A DNA stretch of 64,000 nucleotides from Amblyomma americanum (Eukaryota; Arthropoda; Arachnida; Ixodida; Ixodidae). Made by a program: the position numbers and the translations under genes. The stretch lies in contig NC_135497.1 of NCBI RefSeq assembly GCF_052857255.1, forward strand, positions 347,526,799-347,590,798, read 5' to 3'. Under the pieces are notes generated by a model, which was not told the origin of the DNA, did no database searches, and worked only from the letters and a program-made list of their open reading frames with translations. Shown piece after piece: positions 43,470-56,509 of this stretch (positions are counted from its first letter, which is position 1; the number at the start of each line of letters is the position of its first letter).

Positions 43470-46400
43470 AGGTTCCTCTGGTGTTCGTGTCGCCCAGGGA
43501 AGTGCTGCTACCATTCAGACTGAGAATTTACTCGCCTGCCGCGCGACACATCAGTCTATGGTCCAATGCCGCCGTCTCCCCCCGTTCCGGATGTAGCCTA
43601 CGCCATTTACCTAATCAATGACGTTGTCCTTCAGCGTAACGTCATCATTCCACACATCGTCCTGCACGTCACCGGCAAGCGCACGTATACCTTCCGATTC
43701 TGAACTTCAGCCTCTCTACCCAAGTTTTACCCTGTGGCATCGCTCTCGCTGAACTGTTCATTTAACCAAATTCATCGTGTCTGCTTTCACGTATGAACCA
43801 CACTCTGGCTTCCATGACCTTCCCCGCGCAGCCTCTTCATGCCCGAATTCAACTCCTGCAATGATCGCAGCGGATTTGCCACCTCACCCCGCCAGAGCCC
43901 TCTCAAATCTTTTAGATTCCTACATTGACGTATTCGATTTCGGGAATCACTCTCTCAGGCACATTACTTTCGTGACCCATCGTGATAATACGGACGATGC
44001 CAGCATCACACACAGAAGGCCCTATCGTGTCTCCCTTCCTGCGCGCGATGGCACCCAGACAGAGGTGCCCAAGATGCTCGCGAACAACACTACAGAGCCT
44101 TCTAGCAGTCGTTCGGCACCCCATGTGATGTTGGTCAGAACGTAAGATCGAAGTTGCTGATTCTGTGTACACTACCGCCATATTAGTCAGATAATAAAGG
44201 AAGACGTCTATCCTCTTCCTAGAATTACTGACGTCCCCGACTGCCCTGAGGACCCCGATGGCCTGTACCAATTGAAAGTAATGCCTTTTTTCCTCTGCAA
44301 TGCTCCTGCTACCTTCGTGTTCATGATGGACTCCCTCTTGCGTGGCTTCAAATAGACGACGTTCTTGAGCTACCTAGATGTCATTGTCGATTTCTCCTCC
44401 AAGTTCGAAAGCAACAGGCACCGTCTTTTTGCGATCCTTGCCGTTTCCGCTGCGCTGGTCTCCAACTGAACTCCAAAAAATTGCAGCTTCGGTCAGCGCC
44501 AAATCAAGGTCCTCGGCCACTTGGTTGATGCTTCTGGTGTCAAGCCCGACCTTGATCAAAATATTGGAGTTCGTGAGTTCCCCATGCCCTTCCTCAAGCG
44601 ATCTGCGCAGTTTCCTCGTGCTCTGCTCGTATTTTCGAAGGTTTATCCCGAACTTCGCCGACACCAGCCCGTCCACTTACCACTCTCCTGAAGAAGGATG
44701 TGCGTTCCTCCTGGATCCTGGAGCCTTGACTATGTTCGCGCCTTCACAGTACTTGTTGCGGCCATCACTGCTCCACCTGTTCTGGCCCATTTCATCCCTT
44801 CTGCGCCAACAATAATTCGTACCGAAGCCAGCGGCAAGTATTAGCGTCATCCTTGCGCAGCGCCAGTACGAGCACTATTTTTAATCGCCTACGCCAGCCG
44901 CCTGCTATCTGCGTCAGAACGGAGCTATTCCATTACTGTGCGGGAGTCCCATGGACTTGTTTGGGCGATAATGACATTCCACCCTTATTTATTTGGGAGG
45001 ACCTTGTGCGACGTTACGGACCACCACGCCTTGTGTTCGCTGTCCTCTCTTAAAGTACCTAAAGGAATACACATTCACTGTCGTCTACAAGTCCGACCAG
45101 CAGCACCAAGACGCTGACTGTTTGTCCCAGCATCCGGTCGATCTGCCCTATTCCCACAACTGCGATACCAAGACTGCGTTTGGTACGTCTCGCTATTTCT
45201 ACACATCAGAGACGAGCAGTGCCGTGATCAATCTGTGCCCCATTATAATCGACCGCCTCCGCACCGACCATTCCTATCCTGCTGTGAACCTGTTGGTGCT
45301 TTATCCCGATACTCCGTACCGACGCTATATGTTCCAATATGACGCCGACCTCTTGCTCGTCGCCTCGATCCATCTCCGCTCTACTGTACTTGTTCATCGT
45401 CGTGATGCTCCTACTCCAGGGCACCTCTGCGTTACACGCACGCATGACCGCGTGCGAATGCGTTTCTTGTGGCCTGGCCTTTACCGCTCTCTCCGCGGCT
45501 ATGTGACTGCTTGCGATCAGTGCCAGCGTCGAAAAACGCCCCCACTTCCGCCTTGTCGTCATCTTCAGCCTATCAACATTCCGACTGACCCGTTGTTTTG
45601 TGTTGGTTTCGATCTGCTTGTGCATTTTCTAACATCAACTTCAGGGAACAAGTGGATTGCCGTTAATACCGATTACACTACCTGGTACGCTATAACACGG
45701 GGCATCCCGATCAGCTCTGTCTCCGATCTAGCCGACTTCCTTGTCCATGACGCCATTCTGCCTCATGGCGCTCCTCGTCGGCTGCTCACGGATCGAGGCC
45801 GCTGCTTTCTTTTTTAAGTGCTTCATGACGATCTGCACCATCGTCCACCCGTCGCTAGTTCGCGAGGGCCTACCATCCCGAAACAAACGGCCTTATGGAG
45901 CACCTTAAACGCACCCTTTCGGACATGCTCTCTATGAATGTCTTAGGCCAACATCGTGACTGGAGCGTCAGGTTGCCTTACGTCATGTTCGCCTGCAATT
46001 CCTTACACCACGATACCGCCGGTACTCCCCATTCTGCCTACTGTTTGGCCCCGACCCGTTCCTACTCTTTGACAGCTTACTGCCTCAGGACCCTTATGCC
46101 AGCAGTTACGTTTCTGACGCCATTGCCCGTTCGGACGCCACCCGCCAAATCGCTCGGGATTGTCTCGAGGCTTTCCAAACCAACCAAAACGTCGTTATGA
46201 CCGTCATCGCCGAGACGGCCACTGCTCTGGCTCCCTGCGCGCCGTGCGGAGCTGTGTGAAAACTTACCGGAACGTTACGTGAGTCCTTACCGCGTCTTGA
46301 GGCAACTCATTAATGTGAGCTAACGAAATCGCGCCACTGAGCACCAACTTTCCACCTATGGCTTCATCGACTCTTGTCGTGCACGTCACCAGTCTTAAGG

Positions 46401-46610
46401 CCTACCATTCGAAACCCCACTTCAGGAAGTACCGGAACTATGCTTTCTTCCGCAGGGCGGCGGGGAGTAGTTCTACGGTACTCAAGTCGCGAGACGACGA
46501 GGACATTGTTCTGTCGCCGTGCTGTTGACGAGAACGACGCTGCAGCTATTTGCTGGGGCGACCTGCCCGTTCTGTGCTCCCTGAATGTGGCCTATCGCGC
46601 CTGCTGTTGA
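43470..46610 (+). pseudogene. Third gypsy element: degenerate pol (linker, RT, RNase H, integrase)
   Basis: On the + strand: PARALSNLLDSYIDVFDFG (pre-RT linker), an RT start ending EVPKMLANNTTEPSSS, RT thumb FLVLCSYFRRFIPNFAD, RNase H IRTEASG...AYASRLLSASERSYSIT, then VYKSDQQHQDADCLSQHP, an integrase zinc module with H...H and CDQCQRRK, LLTDRGRCF, GLMEHLKRTLSDML and a VHVTSLKAYH end. This is the standard gypsy order. Many frameshifts and stops occur, especially in RT. No LTRs recognised. Confidence 0.82.
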
Positions 46611-46619
46611 GCTAACCCC

Positions 46620-48005
46620 CGTAATAAAATAATGTGCCATGAACTATTTAAAATTATAGATTGAAACTAAATGTTTTTATTTTTAAGAATTATTGTTCTG
46701 CTGCTTAGACGTAACACAATAAAGAAGGGCGCGTTATATTATGCTTGATAGCTGATCTCGTTAACCAAACCTTTTGCGAACAAGTATAAACACTGTTTTT
46801 AGATGACGCGAACTTCTCTTTGAAGAAATAAAAATAAAATGGCGAAGATTTTTTCTTGGTTTCGGGCGTCACGAATATTTTCATCGAATATTTTCTGCTG
46901 TGTTGCGATGGTTTTAGTTAATAAAAATCTAAAACGCTTATTCCTGGAGAAACCAAGATATTTTCTTGCGAGGTCACTTTTATGATGCTTTCATATTTAT
47001 AGAGTCTTGATGGTTAAATAATGTAAATTCGACCATTTCAGTATGTATTAATGAAGGGATTACCATTCTCACAGATATTTTAATGTTATGTATCATGTGG
47101 CACATTAACAAAAATATTGTTAGTTCCCAATATAACAGGAGTATTCAAGAAAGGAAATCAAAATGATGTGAAGAATAATTACTTTGTCTGAGTATTACCT
47201 GTGCTCTTTAAAAGTCCAGAGAACTATTAATCTGTATTTTACCGATTTGATTCCACAAATAAAGCACATAGGACGGCTGTGAAATCTGGTTTAAATATAA
47301 AATGTATTAGGCCTGTTCAGTCTTGTTTTAGGAAAGAAGAGTACAGAAAAAGTACTCTAATCTCTAAATATGTGCTTTTTGCCAGACGCCACACTTTCGA
47401 AATAAAAGCAACAAGGGCTCTAAAAGTGAAAATACCCTAATTCACCGCAGGTTGGATAAATTTTGCCGATACGTAGCATGCTTATGGAATTGACAAAATA
47501 TTACACTGTAATAACAATTTATGCTTAGTAAAATTGAAATACATATTATACATGGAGATTTCATGAATCATTTAAAAACTTTAGCTTCAGGACCTTCACT
47601 AATATGTTTAAATGGGTACGCGGAAATTCCAGCGTAGTCATCGTCACCGGTGCGTGCACGGAAAAGACGAATTGATGGAGAGAGTTGTGATGTCACATGT
47701 AGCGCTGTGGAATGAAAGGTGATTACATCCTTAGAAAACATTTGATTAAGAGGTCGCAACATGACTCAAAAACAAATAGGACATGTCAGCATATAATGTA
47801 TATGAACCCCACAGAAAAAAATAATGGAGTGCTTAGTCGAGAATCAAACCCCTCAACCTTGCGTTGCCGCTGTTTTCTTTCTCTATTACCCTCTATCGGC
47901 AGAGCATTGCCACTTTTTGTTTCCTATCCATAGGCCATGCACGGTTCGTACGGCTTAGTTAGAACGTGGATTTGTATGTCATGTGGTCTTTCACATGATA
48001 TTAAA
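46620..48005. other. AT-rich DNA, nothing recognised
   Basis: No frame with motifs, no repeat seen elsewhere in the window, no transposon end. Unique-looking AT-rich intergenic sequence. Confidence 0.45.
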
Positions 48006-48009
48006 ACAG

Positions 48010-48235
48010 CGAACCCGGCCGCGGCGGCCACGTTTATGATGGAGGCGAAACGCAAAGGCGCCAGTGTGCTGTGTAATATCAGAGCAGGTTAGATATCCCC
48101 AGGGGGTCGAAATTATTGTGCAGGCCTCCACTACGACACCTCTTTCTTCCTTTCTTATCTCACACTTTATACTTTCCTTACAGGGCGGTTCAGATGTCCA
48201 CCAAGATGCGAGACGGATACTGCATAATTGTTATC
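48010..48235 (+). mobile_element. Ruka-like SINE remnant, diverged
   Basis: CGGCCGCGGCGGCCACGTTT, CGCAAAGGCGCCAGTGTGCT, AGATATCCCCAGGGGGTCGA and GGGCGGTTCAGATGTCCA follow the SINE body with many substitutions. An old copy; the A-box end is lost. Confidence 0.75.
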
Positions 48236-48239
48236 ATGT

Positions 48240-51200
48240 ATGATGAATTTGACTATTGTTCACGATTTCATATGTGGTATCTGTTTACATAAAAGGCTCA
48301 GATGTATCACGGTGCAGATTCCTTTCTGGTATTGTGTTGGAATTATTTAAACGACTTCCATCTTTTCAACAGAAAGTTGGAATCTGGCTATATAAATATG
48401 GTCTTCTTTGTTGGCTCTGCCTTCGTGGTGGGCTATTTCATGGCCCCTGGACATTAGGGACATTTCATAGCCCTTGGACACCATATGTTAATGTCGCCAG
48501 CCTAGAATGTGTGATATGCATGTGAGCCAGCTTGTACAATGCATACGCAGTTTCCTCAAGGGTAGTACATACGTTAGTACATCTGCAGTCTCTCTCCTTC
48601 CCAGTGAACATTATTCGTTGAACACCTCATAGTTTGATTACATCCCGCATCGCCTTTAATATATGTATGACTGCCCTGTTTCCCACGGATCTCCCTGAAG
48701 AACACTCGGACCGAAAGATTGGACTAGGCGACAGGTTTACACACACAGACGCAAATTTAATGCCCCCTACGTGACACACACACTAGAACACAAAACTAAC
48801 ACAAAACACAAAGAATATTATTAAACACAACCCGGACACACTGATACCAGCGTCTACTACTAGCGTTCTACTATTACTGGTCGGCGTTCGTGCTCACGGT
48901 TGGTTCGGAGCGGCTGCGGCGTTGTATGGATCCAGTAGCCGGCGTCGAGGCGGCGTTCGGAGTGCTTGGGCTGGCGTCGCTGGCGGCGTCGCTGGCTGCG
49001 TCGTACAAGCTCCCGGTCCAAGCGCTCGTGGAGGTGATGCCGGTGTTGTTGGCGTTGAGGGCACCACCCGGATGGGTGGCAACAGCTCTGGAGACACCCC
49101 TGGCCGTAGCAGCTGGTAGCGTCCTCCGTTGACTACCCGGAACGGGCTCAGGAACGGCAGGAAGTTTATGATGCAAAGCCGTAGAACGCGAGCTCACCGG
49201 AGCAATAGCCGGCGTCGCTCTTTTCCAGCCGAAGCGTCCCTGACCCGCCGGTTCCTCCGCTTCTCCGTTCTTCCCCCCGTGCCTCGCTCTCCCTCGTCCC
49301 TTTATAACCTTGGCATTAGTTCACGTAAGCCTTGTCGTCGTCTTCTTCTCCACTTCTCCACCAATCATCTCTCTCCACCTCACCGAGTGCTTCTTTATTC
49401 TTCGGTCAATCCACGTCGTCCTCTGTCGCACCTCTTTCCTTCATAATTTTATTTTAGACTCTATTATATGTGACACAGTTCTATACCTGAGCGCTCTAAG
49501 CACTGAGTAAGCGCGGCGGGATCCTGGTGGATAGACGCAATAAACCTACTCTAAGAAAGGCGCATACCACACCATAGTATGACCCAGGAGAGCAAAGGAC
49601 ACGGGTACCAGCCGGGTGCCTTGGCTACCGGCCGTGTTTGAGGCCTCGTCCGCTTCAGTTCTTGGAGAAGAGAATTTTGCTGTTGACCTCTCCGGCTCCC
49701 TTTGCGGCTTGAGGAGTACCCGCAGTCAGCCGCTCGTCTGAAACGAGGACAACGTGCAAGGCGGAAGCTGTCGATTTGTGTTTTTTACGTGCTGCAGAGT
49801 TCAGCCCCTTATACTTTTCATGCCCCACGTTGCTGTCGATGTCTTCTTCGATTGCATAGGGTGCCTGATACGTTAATGCTTCCGAACATTTACAACTGAA
49901 GGGCAAAAGGGTTAAAAACAGCGAAGAATTAGCCGCTAGCAGCTCCTAATATACCAATTACAAAACTGGGCGCCGGACATATGGGAGATAGCTGCAGATC
50001 TTAGGCGCCATAGCATAAAGCTGGTAGTTAAAAACTACGTGCATTATATTTAGGCCCGGCAATACTGTTGAACGCTACACAACTAATATTTATTACGGCA
50101 ACACAATAATTGATAGAGTCAGCAGCCTCAATTTCCTCGGTTTCTGCTCTTTCCTGGAGTAGTCATATTTCTAATCGCACACCTTATCTATTAAAACCGC
50201 TGGTTGCCTACCTAAATAGTTAATGTTATCTATGTACTCTGGACTTTCTTAGTTTAAATTGTTTTATTGTAAACTCATTTGGGGCACTACAACTAAAATT
50301 AATTACAACAAATTGATACTTGTAAAAGAGAAGGCGTTACCAGCAATCGAGAGGTATTACCGTCATCCTAAATATTTGCTACAGCACCTCTCTTCCTCAA
50401 GCACAGTTTGCTTGAGGTAGATCGGGTATATTTTTATCGTTTGTTGCAACACATCTACAATAACCGGCTTTGTAAGACATTCCAGACAATTCCTCATCAC
50501 AGTATTCGTTCTGAAAACACAGAAAACCAATCCCTAGTACTCGTACCAACTACAGGAAACAGAAAATGAGCTATCAAGCACCTACCGCCTTAAATAAGTT
50601 TTTGGGGTGACCTTGATTTTATGGTTTCTCTCAAAAGTTTTAAGTCAATAAGCAAACGATACTTGTTCCAAAATGACGTGTTTAATCTGTGAACTTTCGT
50701 GCTCTGACGTTCTGAAACAATGTTAGCATACCTAACAAATACAGCTCCTTTTTGTGTCTGATCAATATTACTGCCATTGAAGAGGCTTCTATATTTCAGC
50801 TATTTATTTTCTGTGCGTAAACCAAGTCTGGTGTTATGTTATATTTTGTTGCTCTGCTGTGATCACGTTTCATGCAATGTGCGAGCTCGTTTCTCTTGGT
50901 TTTGATCTGTAATACCTTGAATTTTTGTTTGCTTCGTAACGTGTTCAATTTCCTTTAAAGACTCACTGTACTGCAAAGAGTTCAAGGAAGCTTACGCCTA
51001 GTCAAGCACTACAGACCTTTTGCCTCAGTTTCCTCTTTCTTGGATAGAAAGAAACAAAGTTTTTGATTTGATTTCAAGCTGTTATCTTTCCTGTTGCGCC
51101 GGAGAGAATGCCACATGTGGTGCTAGAATGAATTACTGAATAAAATTTTACTGAAGCAGAGGGAAACCTGTGGCCATAGCTGGGATTGGGTAACAGGATT

Positions 51201-52555
51201 CCCAAGAGAAAGCAAAGTTTAGTTTCTTGTAATAGGGCTACAAGTCCGAAAGAGCGCATGAGAAACCCACTATGTGTGCTGAGAAGGCTCTTCGCACACT
51301 GCGCGTAAAAGGCCACTTTGTCTCCTAGACCGAAATCTTTTCATCTATGCACCGATCGCGTGGATAATGTTTAGAGTTGTTGTGGAGGATACCATCAATA
51401 TCGGCGATGGCTTCATGAATATTTCAGGAGTATATACCACCAATTTAGCCGAAATTGGTGTTTTAAATCTCTCAGTACTCAAAAACGCTCGTGTAGCGCT
51501 CTTTGTCGCTAAGTACTGAAGAACGCTTAACAGTCAAATAAACTGCAGCACTCTTGTTTTCTATTTCTTCAGTCCTCGCCTGTTGGCGCGTTCAATATTG
51601 TCATTGCTAATTTTATTTAGTCTCTGCCTCGCGCTATTTTCATATATAATGTGGTGACCTTTGCTGCCTCCATGCACACTTCCCCCCGTGATTCCTTTCG
51701 TTCAAGTGAAATTTAGGTGTCTAAAATCATATAGTCACTGCGCCCTTCCTTTCTCCCTTCTCGTCGCTTAAATAGGCGTAATAAATGAATGCAACAGCCG
51801 CTGAGTTGTACAGGTCGCCAGTCACATAGGGGCGGCCTGCCATCACTAGAGAAGCATCGCGGGATCCTGGGCTGTACAGATAGTAGCCTAAGGGAAAGAA
51901 GAAATCTCTCGCGCGCCACTGCTGTATTGTTGGTACCTTGGCTGTACATGTATTATGTGGAGAATCTTAAAAAAATACCAAAAAACATTGTACAGTATAA
52001 TTTCGTAGTATAAGAATAGCAGTTTTATGGCTGAACGCTGTCTGAACACAGCGTTTGAGAACACTCAAATGCGGAAGCCGCCAGTGTGCTCACAAAGATT
52101 CGTCTGCACTTCCACACAAAGTAATCTGCGAATTTAAGCATTTGCTTGTTCGCTAGGCGGTCGCATGCAATGAGTAGTTGGAAAATTACACCACTGTGCG
52201 CTCAGCAACGGTGCTCGCACGGAGGAGTTGCGACCTTCTTTTGCACCCTCCACTGATTCAATAGGGGCTAGACCTAAGGTGTCCACACAATAATTTTAAG
52301 AGAAAAATACACCAACCAGACAACTTCAAAATACGTAGAATGCTTATCAGCATGGGGTATCAGATAATTGTATAACATAGAGTAGAGATATACGTTGTCT
52401 GCCACTGTAGTCAAAAATTGTAAGATCTGAGAAATAAAATTCATACCTAGCATGCTTATGTGCAGGTTAATTACTGACGCAGATTTGATGCTCATTCCAA
52501 CGGTGTGCTGAAAATACCTTAAGAAGAAATACATATGTAGGAAAATGCGGACACA
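48240..52555. other. Long stretch without a supported gene
   Basis: 48890-49260 is GC-rich with an open frame on both strands. On the - strand it encodes a Ser/Ala/Thr/Pro-rich protein containing AASDAASDAS; I see no family. A - strand frame at 49655-49906 (YAIEEDIDSNVGHEKYKGL) is well formed but unrecognised. 49930-52550 is AT-rich and featureless. Confidence 0.4.
49655..49906 (-). CDS. Unrecognised short open frame, possible exon
   Basis: 83 codons, lysine- and alanine-rich, with no motif I know and no repeat in the window. On the - strand a TATCAG acceptor-like site precedes GCACCCTATGC. It ends in its own stop. It may be an exon, a transposon gag piece, or chance. Confidence 0.2.
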   Translation of the reverse strand: MPFSCKCSEALTYQAPYAIEEDIDSNVGHEKYKGLNSAARKKHKSTASALHVVLVSDERLTAGTPQAAKGAGEVNSKILFSKN

Positions 52556-52702
52556 AACCGAGTATATGACCACTAACGCTGTCATCTTTTATTTATTTAT
52601 TTATTTGCAATCTCTCAGGGCCATACCGCATTATAGAGGGGAGTTGTTATACAATGTAACAAAACATAGAAATATGAGCACAATAATACAGAAGGTTGAT
52701 TG

Positions 52703-55500
52703 TTATACAGCGTTAGCTAATGCATCTTGAAATAAACGGTGATCATCGATTAGTGCCTGTGGTGCGGGAAGGTGATTCCACTCGTCGGATGTCTTGGGTA
52801 AAAAGGAATGAAAGTAGGTTTTCGTTCTGCAGAATGGCATTCCAACCTTGTGGGCGTGACCCATGAGTGATGACACGTACTGTGGGGGTGAAATAAGTTC
52901 TTCGCGTAGGTAAGAATGGTGAAAAAGTTTATGAAAAAGGCGAAGGCGAAGTGCTCGACGACGGGACGCAAGGGATGGCAGATCGAGACTAGATTTCATG
53001 CTGGTTATGCTTGCAGTTCTGTTGTAGTTAGAAAGAATGAATCGAGCAGCTGTATTTTGGACCATCTCAAGTGAGTGCGTCAAGTTCTGGTGATAAGGAT
53101 CCCATATCGATGCTGGGTATTCGCGTTTATGTATAACTAGTGTATTTTACAGTAAAAGCTTCAGCGACGATAGTGCTTTCTCAAAGTTAAGACGAAGGTA
53201 TCCGAGTGTTTTGTTGGCGTTGTTAACGACATGTGGGACATGAGCAGTCCAGGTAAGGTCATTAGTAATGTGAATACCGAGGTATCTATAAGAGTGTACA
53301 GAGTCTAGAGACAAACCGTTAAGGTGTTAAGAGGGCAAGTTATTAGTCACTCGAGGCACACGCATGAATTTTAACATGTTAACATTACGGTCCATTAGCC
53401 AAGATTTACACGAGGTTGAGATAGAGTCGAGGTCGCATTGTAGAATTAGTATGTCGCTATCGTATGTTATTTCCATGAGTATTACGCAGTCGTCGGTGAA
53501 CAGGTGAATGTGAGATGAAATGCAGGAGGGTAGGTCGTTAATGTAAATAAGGAAAAGAAGTGGACCGAGCACACAGCCTTGCGTAACACCGGAGTGAACC
53601 ACACTCGGATCTGAGGTGAGATCATTAATAGAAACAAACTGTTGACGGTTTGACAGAAAAGCTTCAAGCCAGGTTAGAATCTTTGGGTTTAGGTTATGTT
53701 GCTGCAATTTGTATAGTAGTAAGTTGTGACACACTTCATCAAACGCTTTCGCGAAATCTATGAACAAGCAGTTAGTGAGTTGCGATCAAGGATAACATGC
53801 AATTTATTAGTAAAGGATACAAGTTGGGATTAGCATGAATATGATTTTTGGAATCCGTGTTAAAATCGCGAGAAGAAAGTTTGATTCTAGAAAGTTAGCT
53901 AGGCGAGAAAACAAGATGTGTTCGAGAAGTTTACAAGGAATGCTGTTGAGAGAAATTGGCCGGTAGTTTAGTGGAGAATGCTTGTTACCTGATTTGTGGA
54001 GTGGAATCACCTTCCCCACCATCCATGCGGCAGGTAGCGAACCCTGGTCAAGTGACTGCTGAAAAATTTTGGTTAGTATGACGGAAGAATAAACACTTGT
54101 ATTTTTTAAGAGTTTGGCATTGATTAGGTCGCAGCCTGGAGCAGCGGATATTTTTAGAGAGTTTATCAGGTTTGCAACGCCATCAAGGTCTATTGTGACA
54201 GGATACATGGGCGCATAATGGAATGACACTGTGCTAGGAAGCGGGGGATCGGCGCTGATAGAAAAATTGGGTGTGAAATCGTCGTTTAATACGGAAGCTT
54301 GCAGTTCCGGTGAATGGTAGCTCCAGAGTTGTTAACAAGAGATATTCTATTGCTATCAGTCGGGTTGATGGTGCGCCAATACTTCCTCGGATCAGTGCAT
54401 AGCATGGATGGAAGTGTAACTTGTCAAAAAGTGTTCTTCGCCTGTTTTAGCGCTACAATATATTCACGTGACACGATTTTATACGCAGCCCATCGGTCAC
54501 AGTTAGAAGAATGTTTTGCAAGTTTGTAGATACGCTTTTTCCTGTTACACAACCGCTTGATATTAGTGCTGTACCAGGGAGCTGTGCTGTTAGAGATAAG
54601 TATATGGGTTGGTATGTACTTATATGTTAAGTCCTTAGTTTTCGCGACGAACAAATCCCAATTCGATTGAACGCTGCGATCGATGAAACAGTCCAAGAAA
54701 GTGTCCAGGAATACACGCAGCTCACTGTTTACGGCGTCAAAGTTGGCCTTATTGTAGTCATAAATTGTTTTCATTTTCTTGACATCTTTCGGCCGACACA
54801 TACAAATTCCAAAGGTTATGAGGGTATGTTCACTCAGGCATGGCAAGTAATCAATGTTCTAAACAAAAGATGGTTGCGTTGTAAGGACAAGGTAGAGTAT
54901 TTGAAACAAAATCTGTTGTTCTGGTAGCTTCTTTTACAAGTCGTGTAAGAGAGAAGTCAGAGCATAAATCAAGGAAATCTTTAGCTAGTGTCGAGCGGGG
55001 ATTAATGGTAATGGGGTCAGTATTCCATGCAATGTTTGGAATATTAAAGTCGCCAAGTAGGAACACAGGCGATGAAGGGTGCCGAGATGTAGCAAGATTG
55101 ATTGCATCATGGAGTTCGCTTACGAAATGATAAGAGTCAGATGGAGCACGATAGCAAACTCCAATGACAAGTTTATGGTTATTAAGAACAACGTTAGTCC
55201 AAATTAACTCTAAGCAACTGGGAAACTGAATGCATTGTGACTGTAAGTCCTTATTAATGGCTAAGAGAACACCACCTCTCTGTCTATTAGTGCAGTCACA
55301 AAGATAAAAGGGAAGATTTCCCAGTCGTTAATTTGAGATCGAAGCCAGGTCTCAGTTAAAAAATAATGTCGGCGTTAATAGTATCAATTGCAGAGGCTAG
55401 TTCATTACGCTTGTTAAGGATGCTACGTATCTTGCAAAACAATACCTGTATGTTTAACTGGCGTCTTTCACTTCCCCCCCCCCCCGTTTTCCTAGCTGGT
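52703..55500 (-). pseudogene. LINE ORF2: endonuclease and reverse transcriptase
   Basis: N-terminal endonuclease with IIFLTETWL and FLLGDFNIPNIAWNTD. RT with NSLKISAAPGCDLINAKLLK and WMVGKVIPLHKSGNKHSPLN plus YRPISL, then MFIDFAKAFDEVCH, HSGVTQGCVLGPLLFLIYIN, and catalytic box FTDDCVI instead of F/YADD. The C terminus SLASRRRALRLRLFHKLFHH ending ALIDDHRLFQDALANAV is CR1/L2-like. It would nick target DNA and prime reverse transcription there. At least three frame changes separate the segments. Confidence 0.82.
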
Positions 55501-56470
55501 GTCATGTTATGACGCTCCATCGTGGCAAGCATGTGTATTCTGTGGCGTGGCAGACTCGACTGTGCTATCAGTGGTGGCTATATTATGTTGCGGCGCTGCA
55601 CCGTGGAAAGCATCTGTTTTCGCTGGCATGGTAATCTCAATTATGCTATCAGTGCTGGCATTGTAACCGTATAATTTATCATTCATTGTCATTTTGTTGT
55701 AGCGCAACTGAAAACAAGTGGAGCCTGGCAGACTTTTCGGGAAATAACTAGCTTTGTTCTGGCAGTACGCGTGGCGGGGGAAAAATCTTCGGACACTGTT
55801 ATACGCTTATCTTCAAGTTTAATGCGTGTCGAAAGTGCGCGTTCTTTCAGTTTGAAGTTGTTGAACTTGACTATGATAGGGCGACATTTTGAAAGAGAGA
55901 ACTGGTGCTGGCCGAGGCGATGTGCGCATCTATTGATAAGTCTGATAGGTTGTCGATGATGCCTGTGAGGATTTCTTTAACACTGTCTTATGTTTCCTTC
56001 CAGGATACGCGTGAGTCTGGAATGCCTCGGAAAAGCAGGCTATTATGCCGCGATTTGTCCTCGACTTCGTCGAGACGAGATTGCAAAGAATCATGCTGCG
56101 TTGACAGGGCTTGTAGTGAATTTTGAATGTGGGTCGCTTTTCCAGCAAAATGATCTAGCGCTTGTTTTCTTTTCCAGGGAGTCCAGCCTTTCTTGAATGC
56201 GGCCAATTCTGTTCTTTAAGTTTCTTTGGCTGGTTTTTGTGGCTTTTATGTCTGCGGAAAGCTCAGCCTGATTCTTTGCAGATTGAACAGAACGTGCGTG
56301 CACATCCTTAAGAAGGTTAAAACGGCAGCCATTTGTTCAGAAGGCTCGCTAGGAAAAGACAGGCTTTCGAGCGCGGATTCAGAGCGAGTGTTGGGTCCTG
56401 GGTTTGTTTCTACATCCCCGGAACGCAGTAGCAGGAACAGCATTGAGAAACACTCAAACACAACCTCAAG
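55500..56470 (-). pseudogene. LINE ORF1: coiled coil and RNA-binding Tnp_22-like domain
   Basis: Downstream of the 2A motif: a coiled coil (QAELSADIKATKTSQRNLKN, RIQERLDSLEKK, STQHDSLQSRLDEVEDKSRH), the NSLLFRGIPDSR motif, and PIIVKFNNFKLKERALSTRI followed by a SEDFSPATRTAR segment. This is the order of L1-type ORF1 proteins, which trimerise and bind LINE RNA. Frame changes occur near 56330 and 55985. ORF2 begins shortly after, near 55500. Confidence 0.72.
56393..56416 (-). promoter_or_regulatory. 2A ribosome-skipping motif DVETNPGP
   Basis: The - strand encodes LFLLLRSGDVETNPGP with the conserved D-V/I-E-x-N-P-G-P core and the usual hydrophobic run before it. In known 2A sequences the ribosome skips the glycyl-prolyl bond between the last G and P. 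The motif is known from N termini of some APE-type LINE ORFs. It is in frame with an open segment reaching 57169. Confidence 0.85.
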
Positions 56471-56509
56471 GAACACTTGTGGGCACGGGAGCAACAGCAA
56501 GTACAGATT

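Noticed and set aside
43127..46610. Inversion of RNase H within the third gypsy element
   Set aside because: The + strand pol has its own RNase H around 44770-45050 (TEASG, AYASRLLSASERSYSIT), so the - strand fragment is a separate element copy.
48874..49197. Ser/Ala/Thr-rich protein with AASDAASDAS
   Set aside because: GC-rich region open on both strands, short internal repeats, no family resemblance and no splice context; not supported as a gene.
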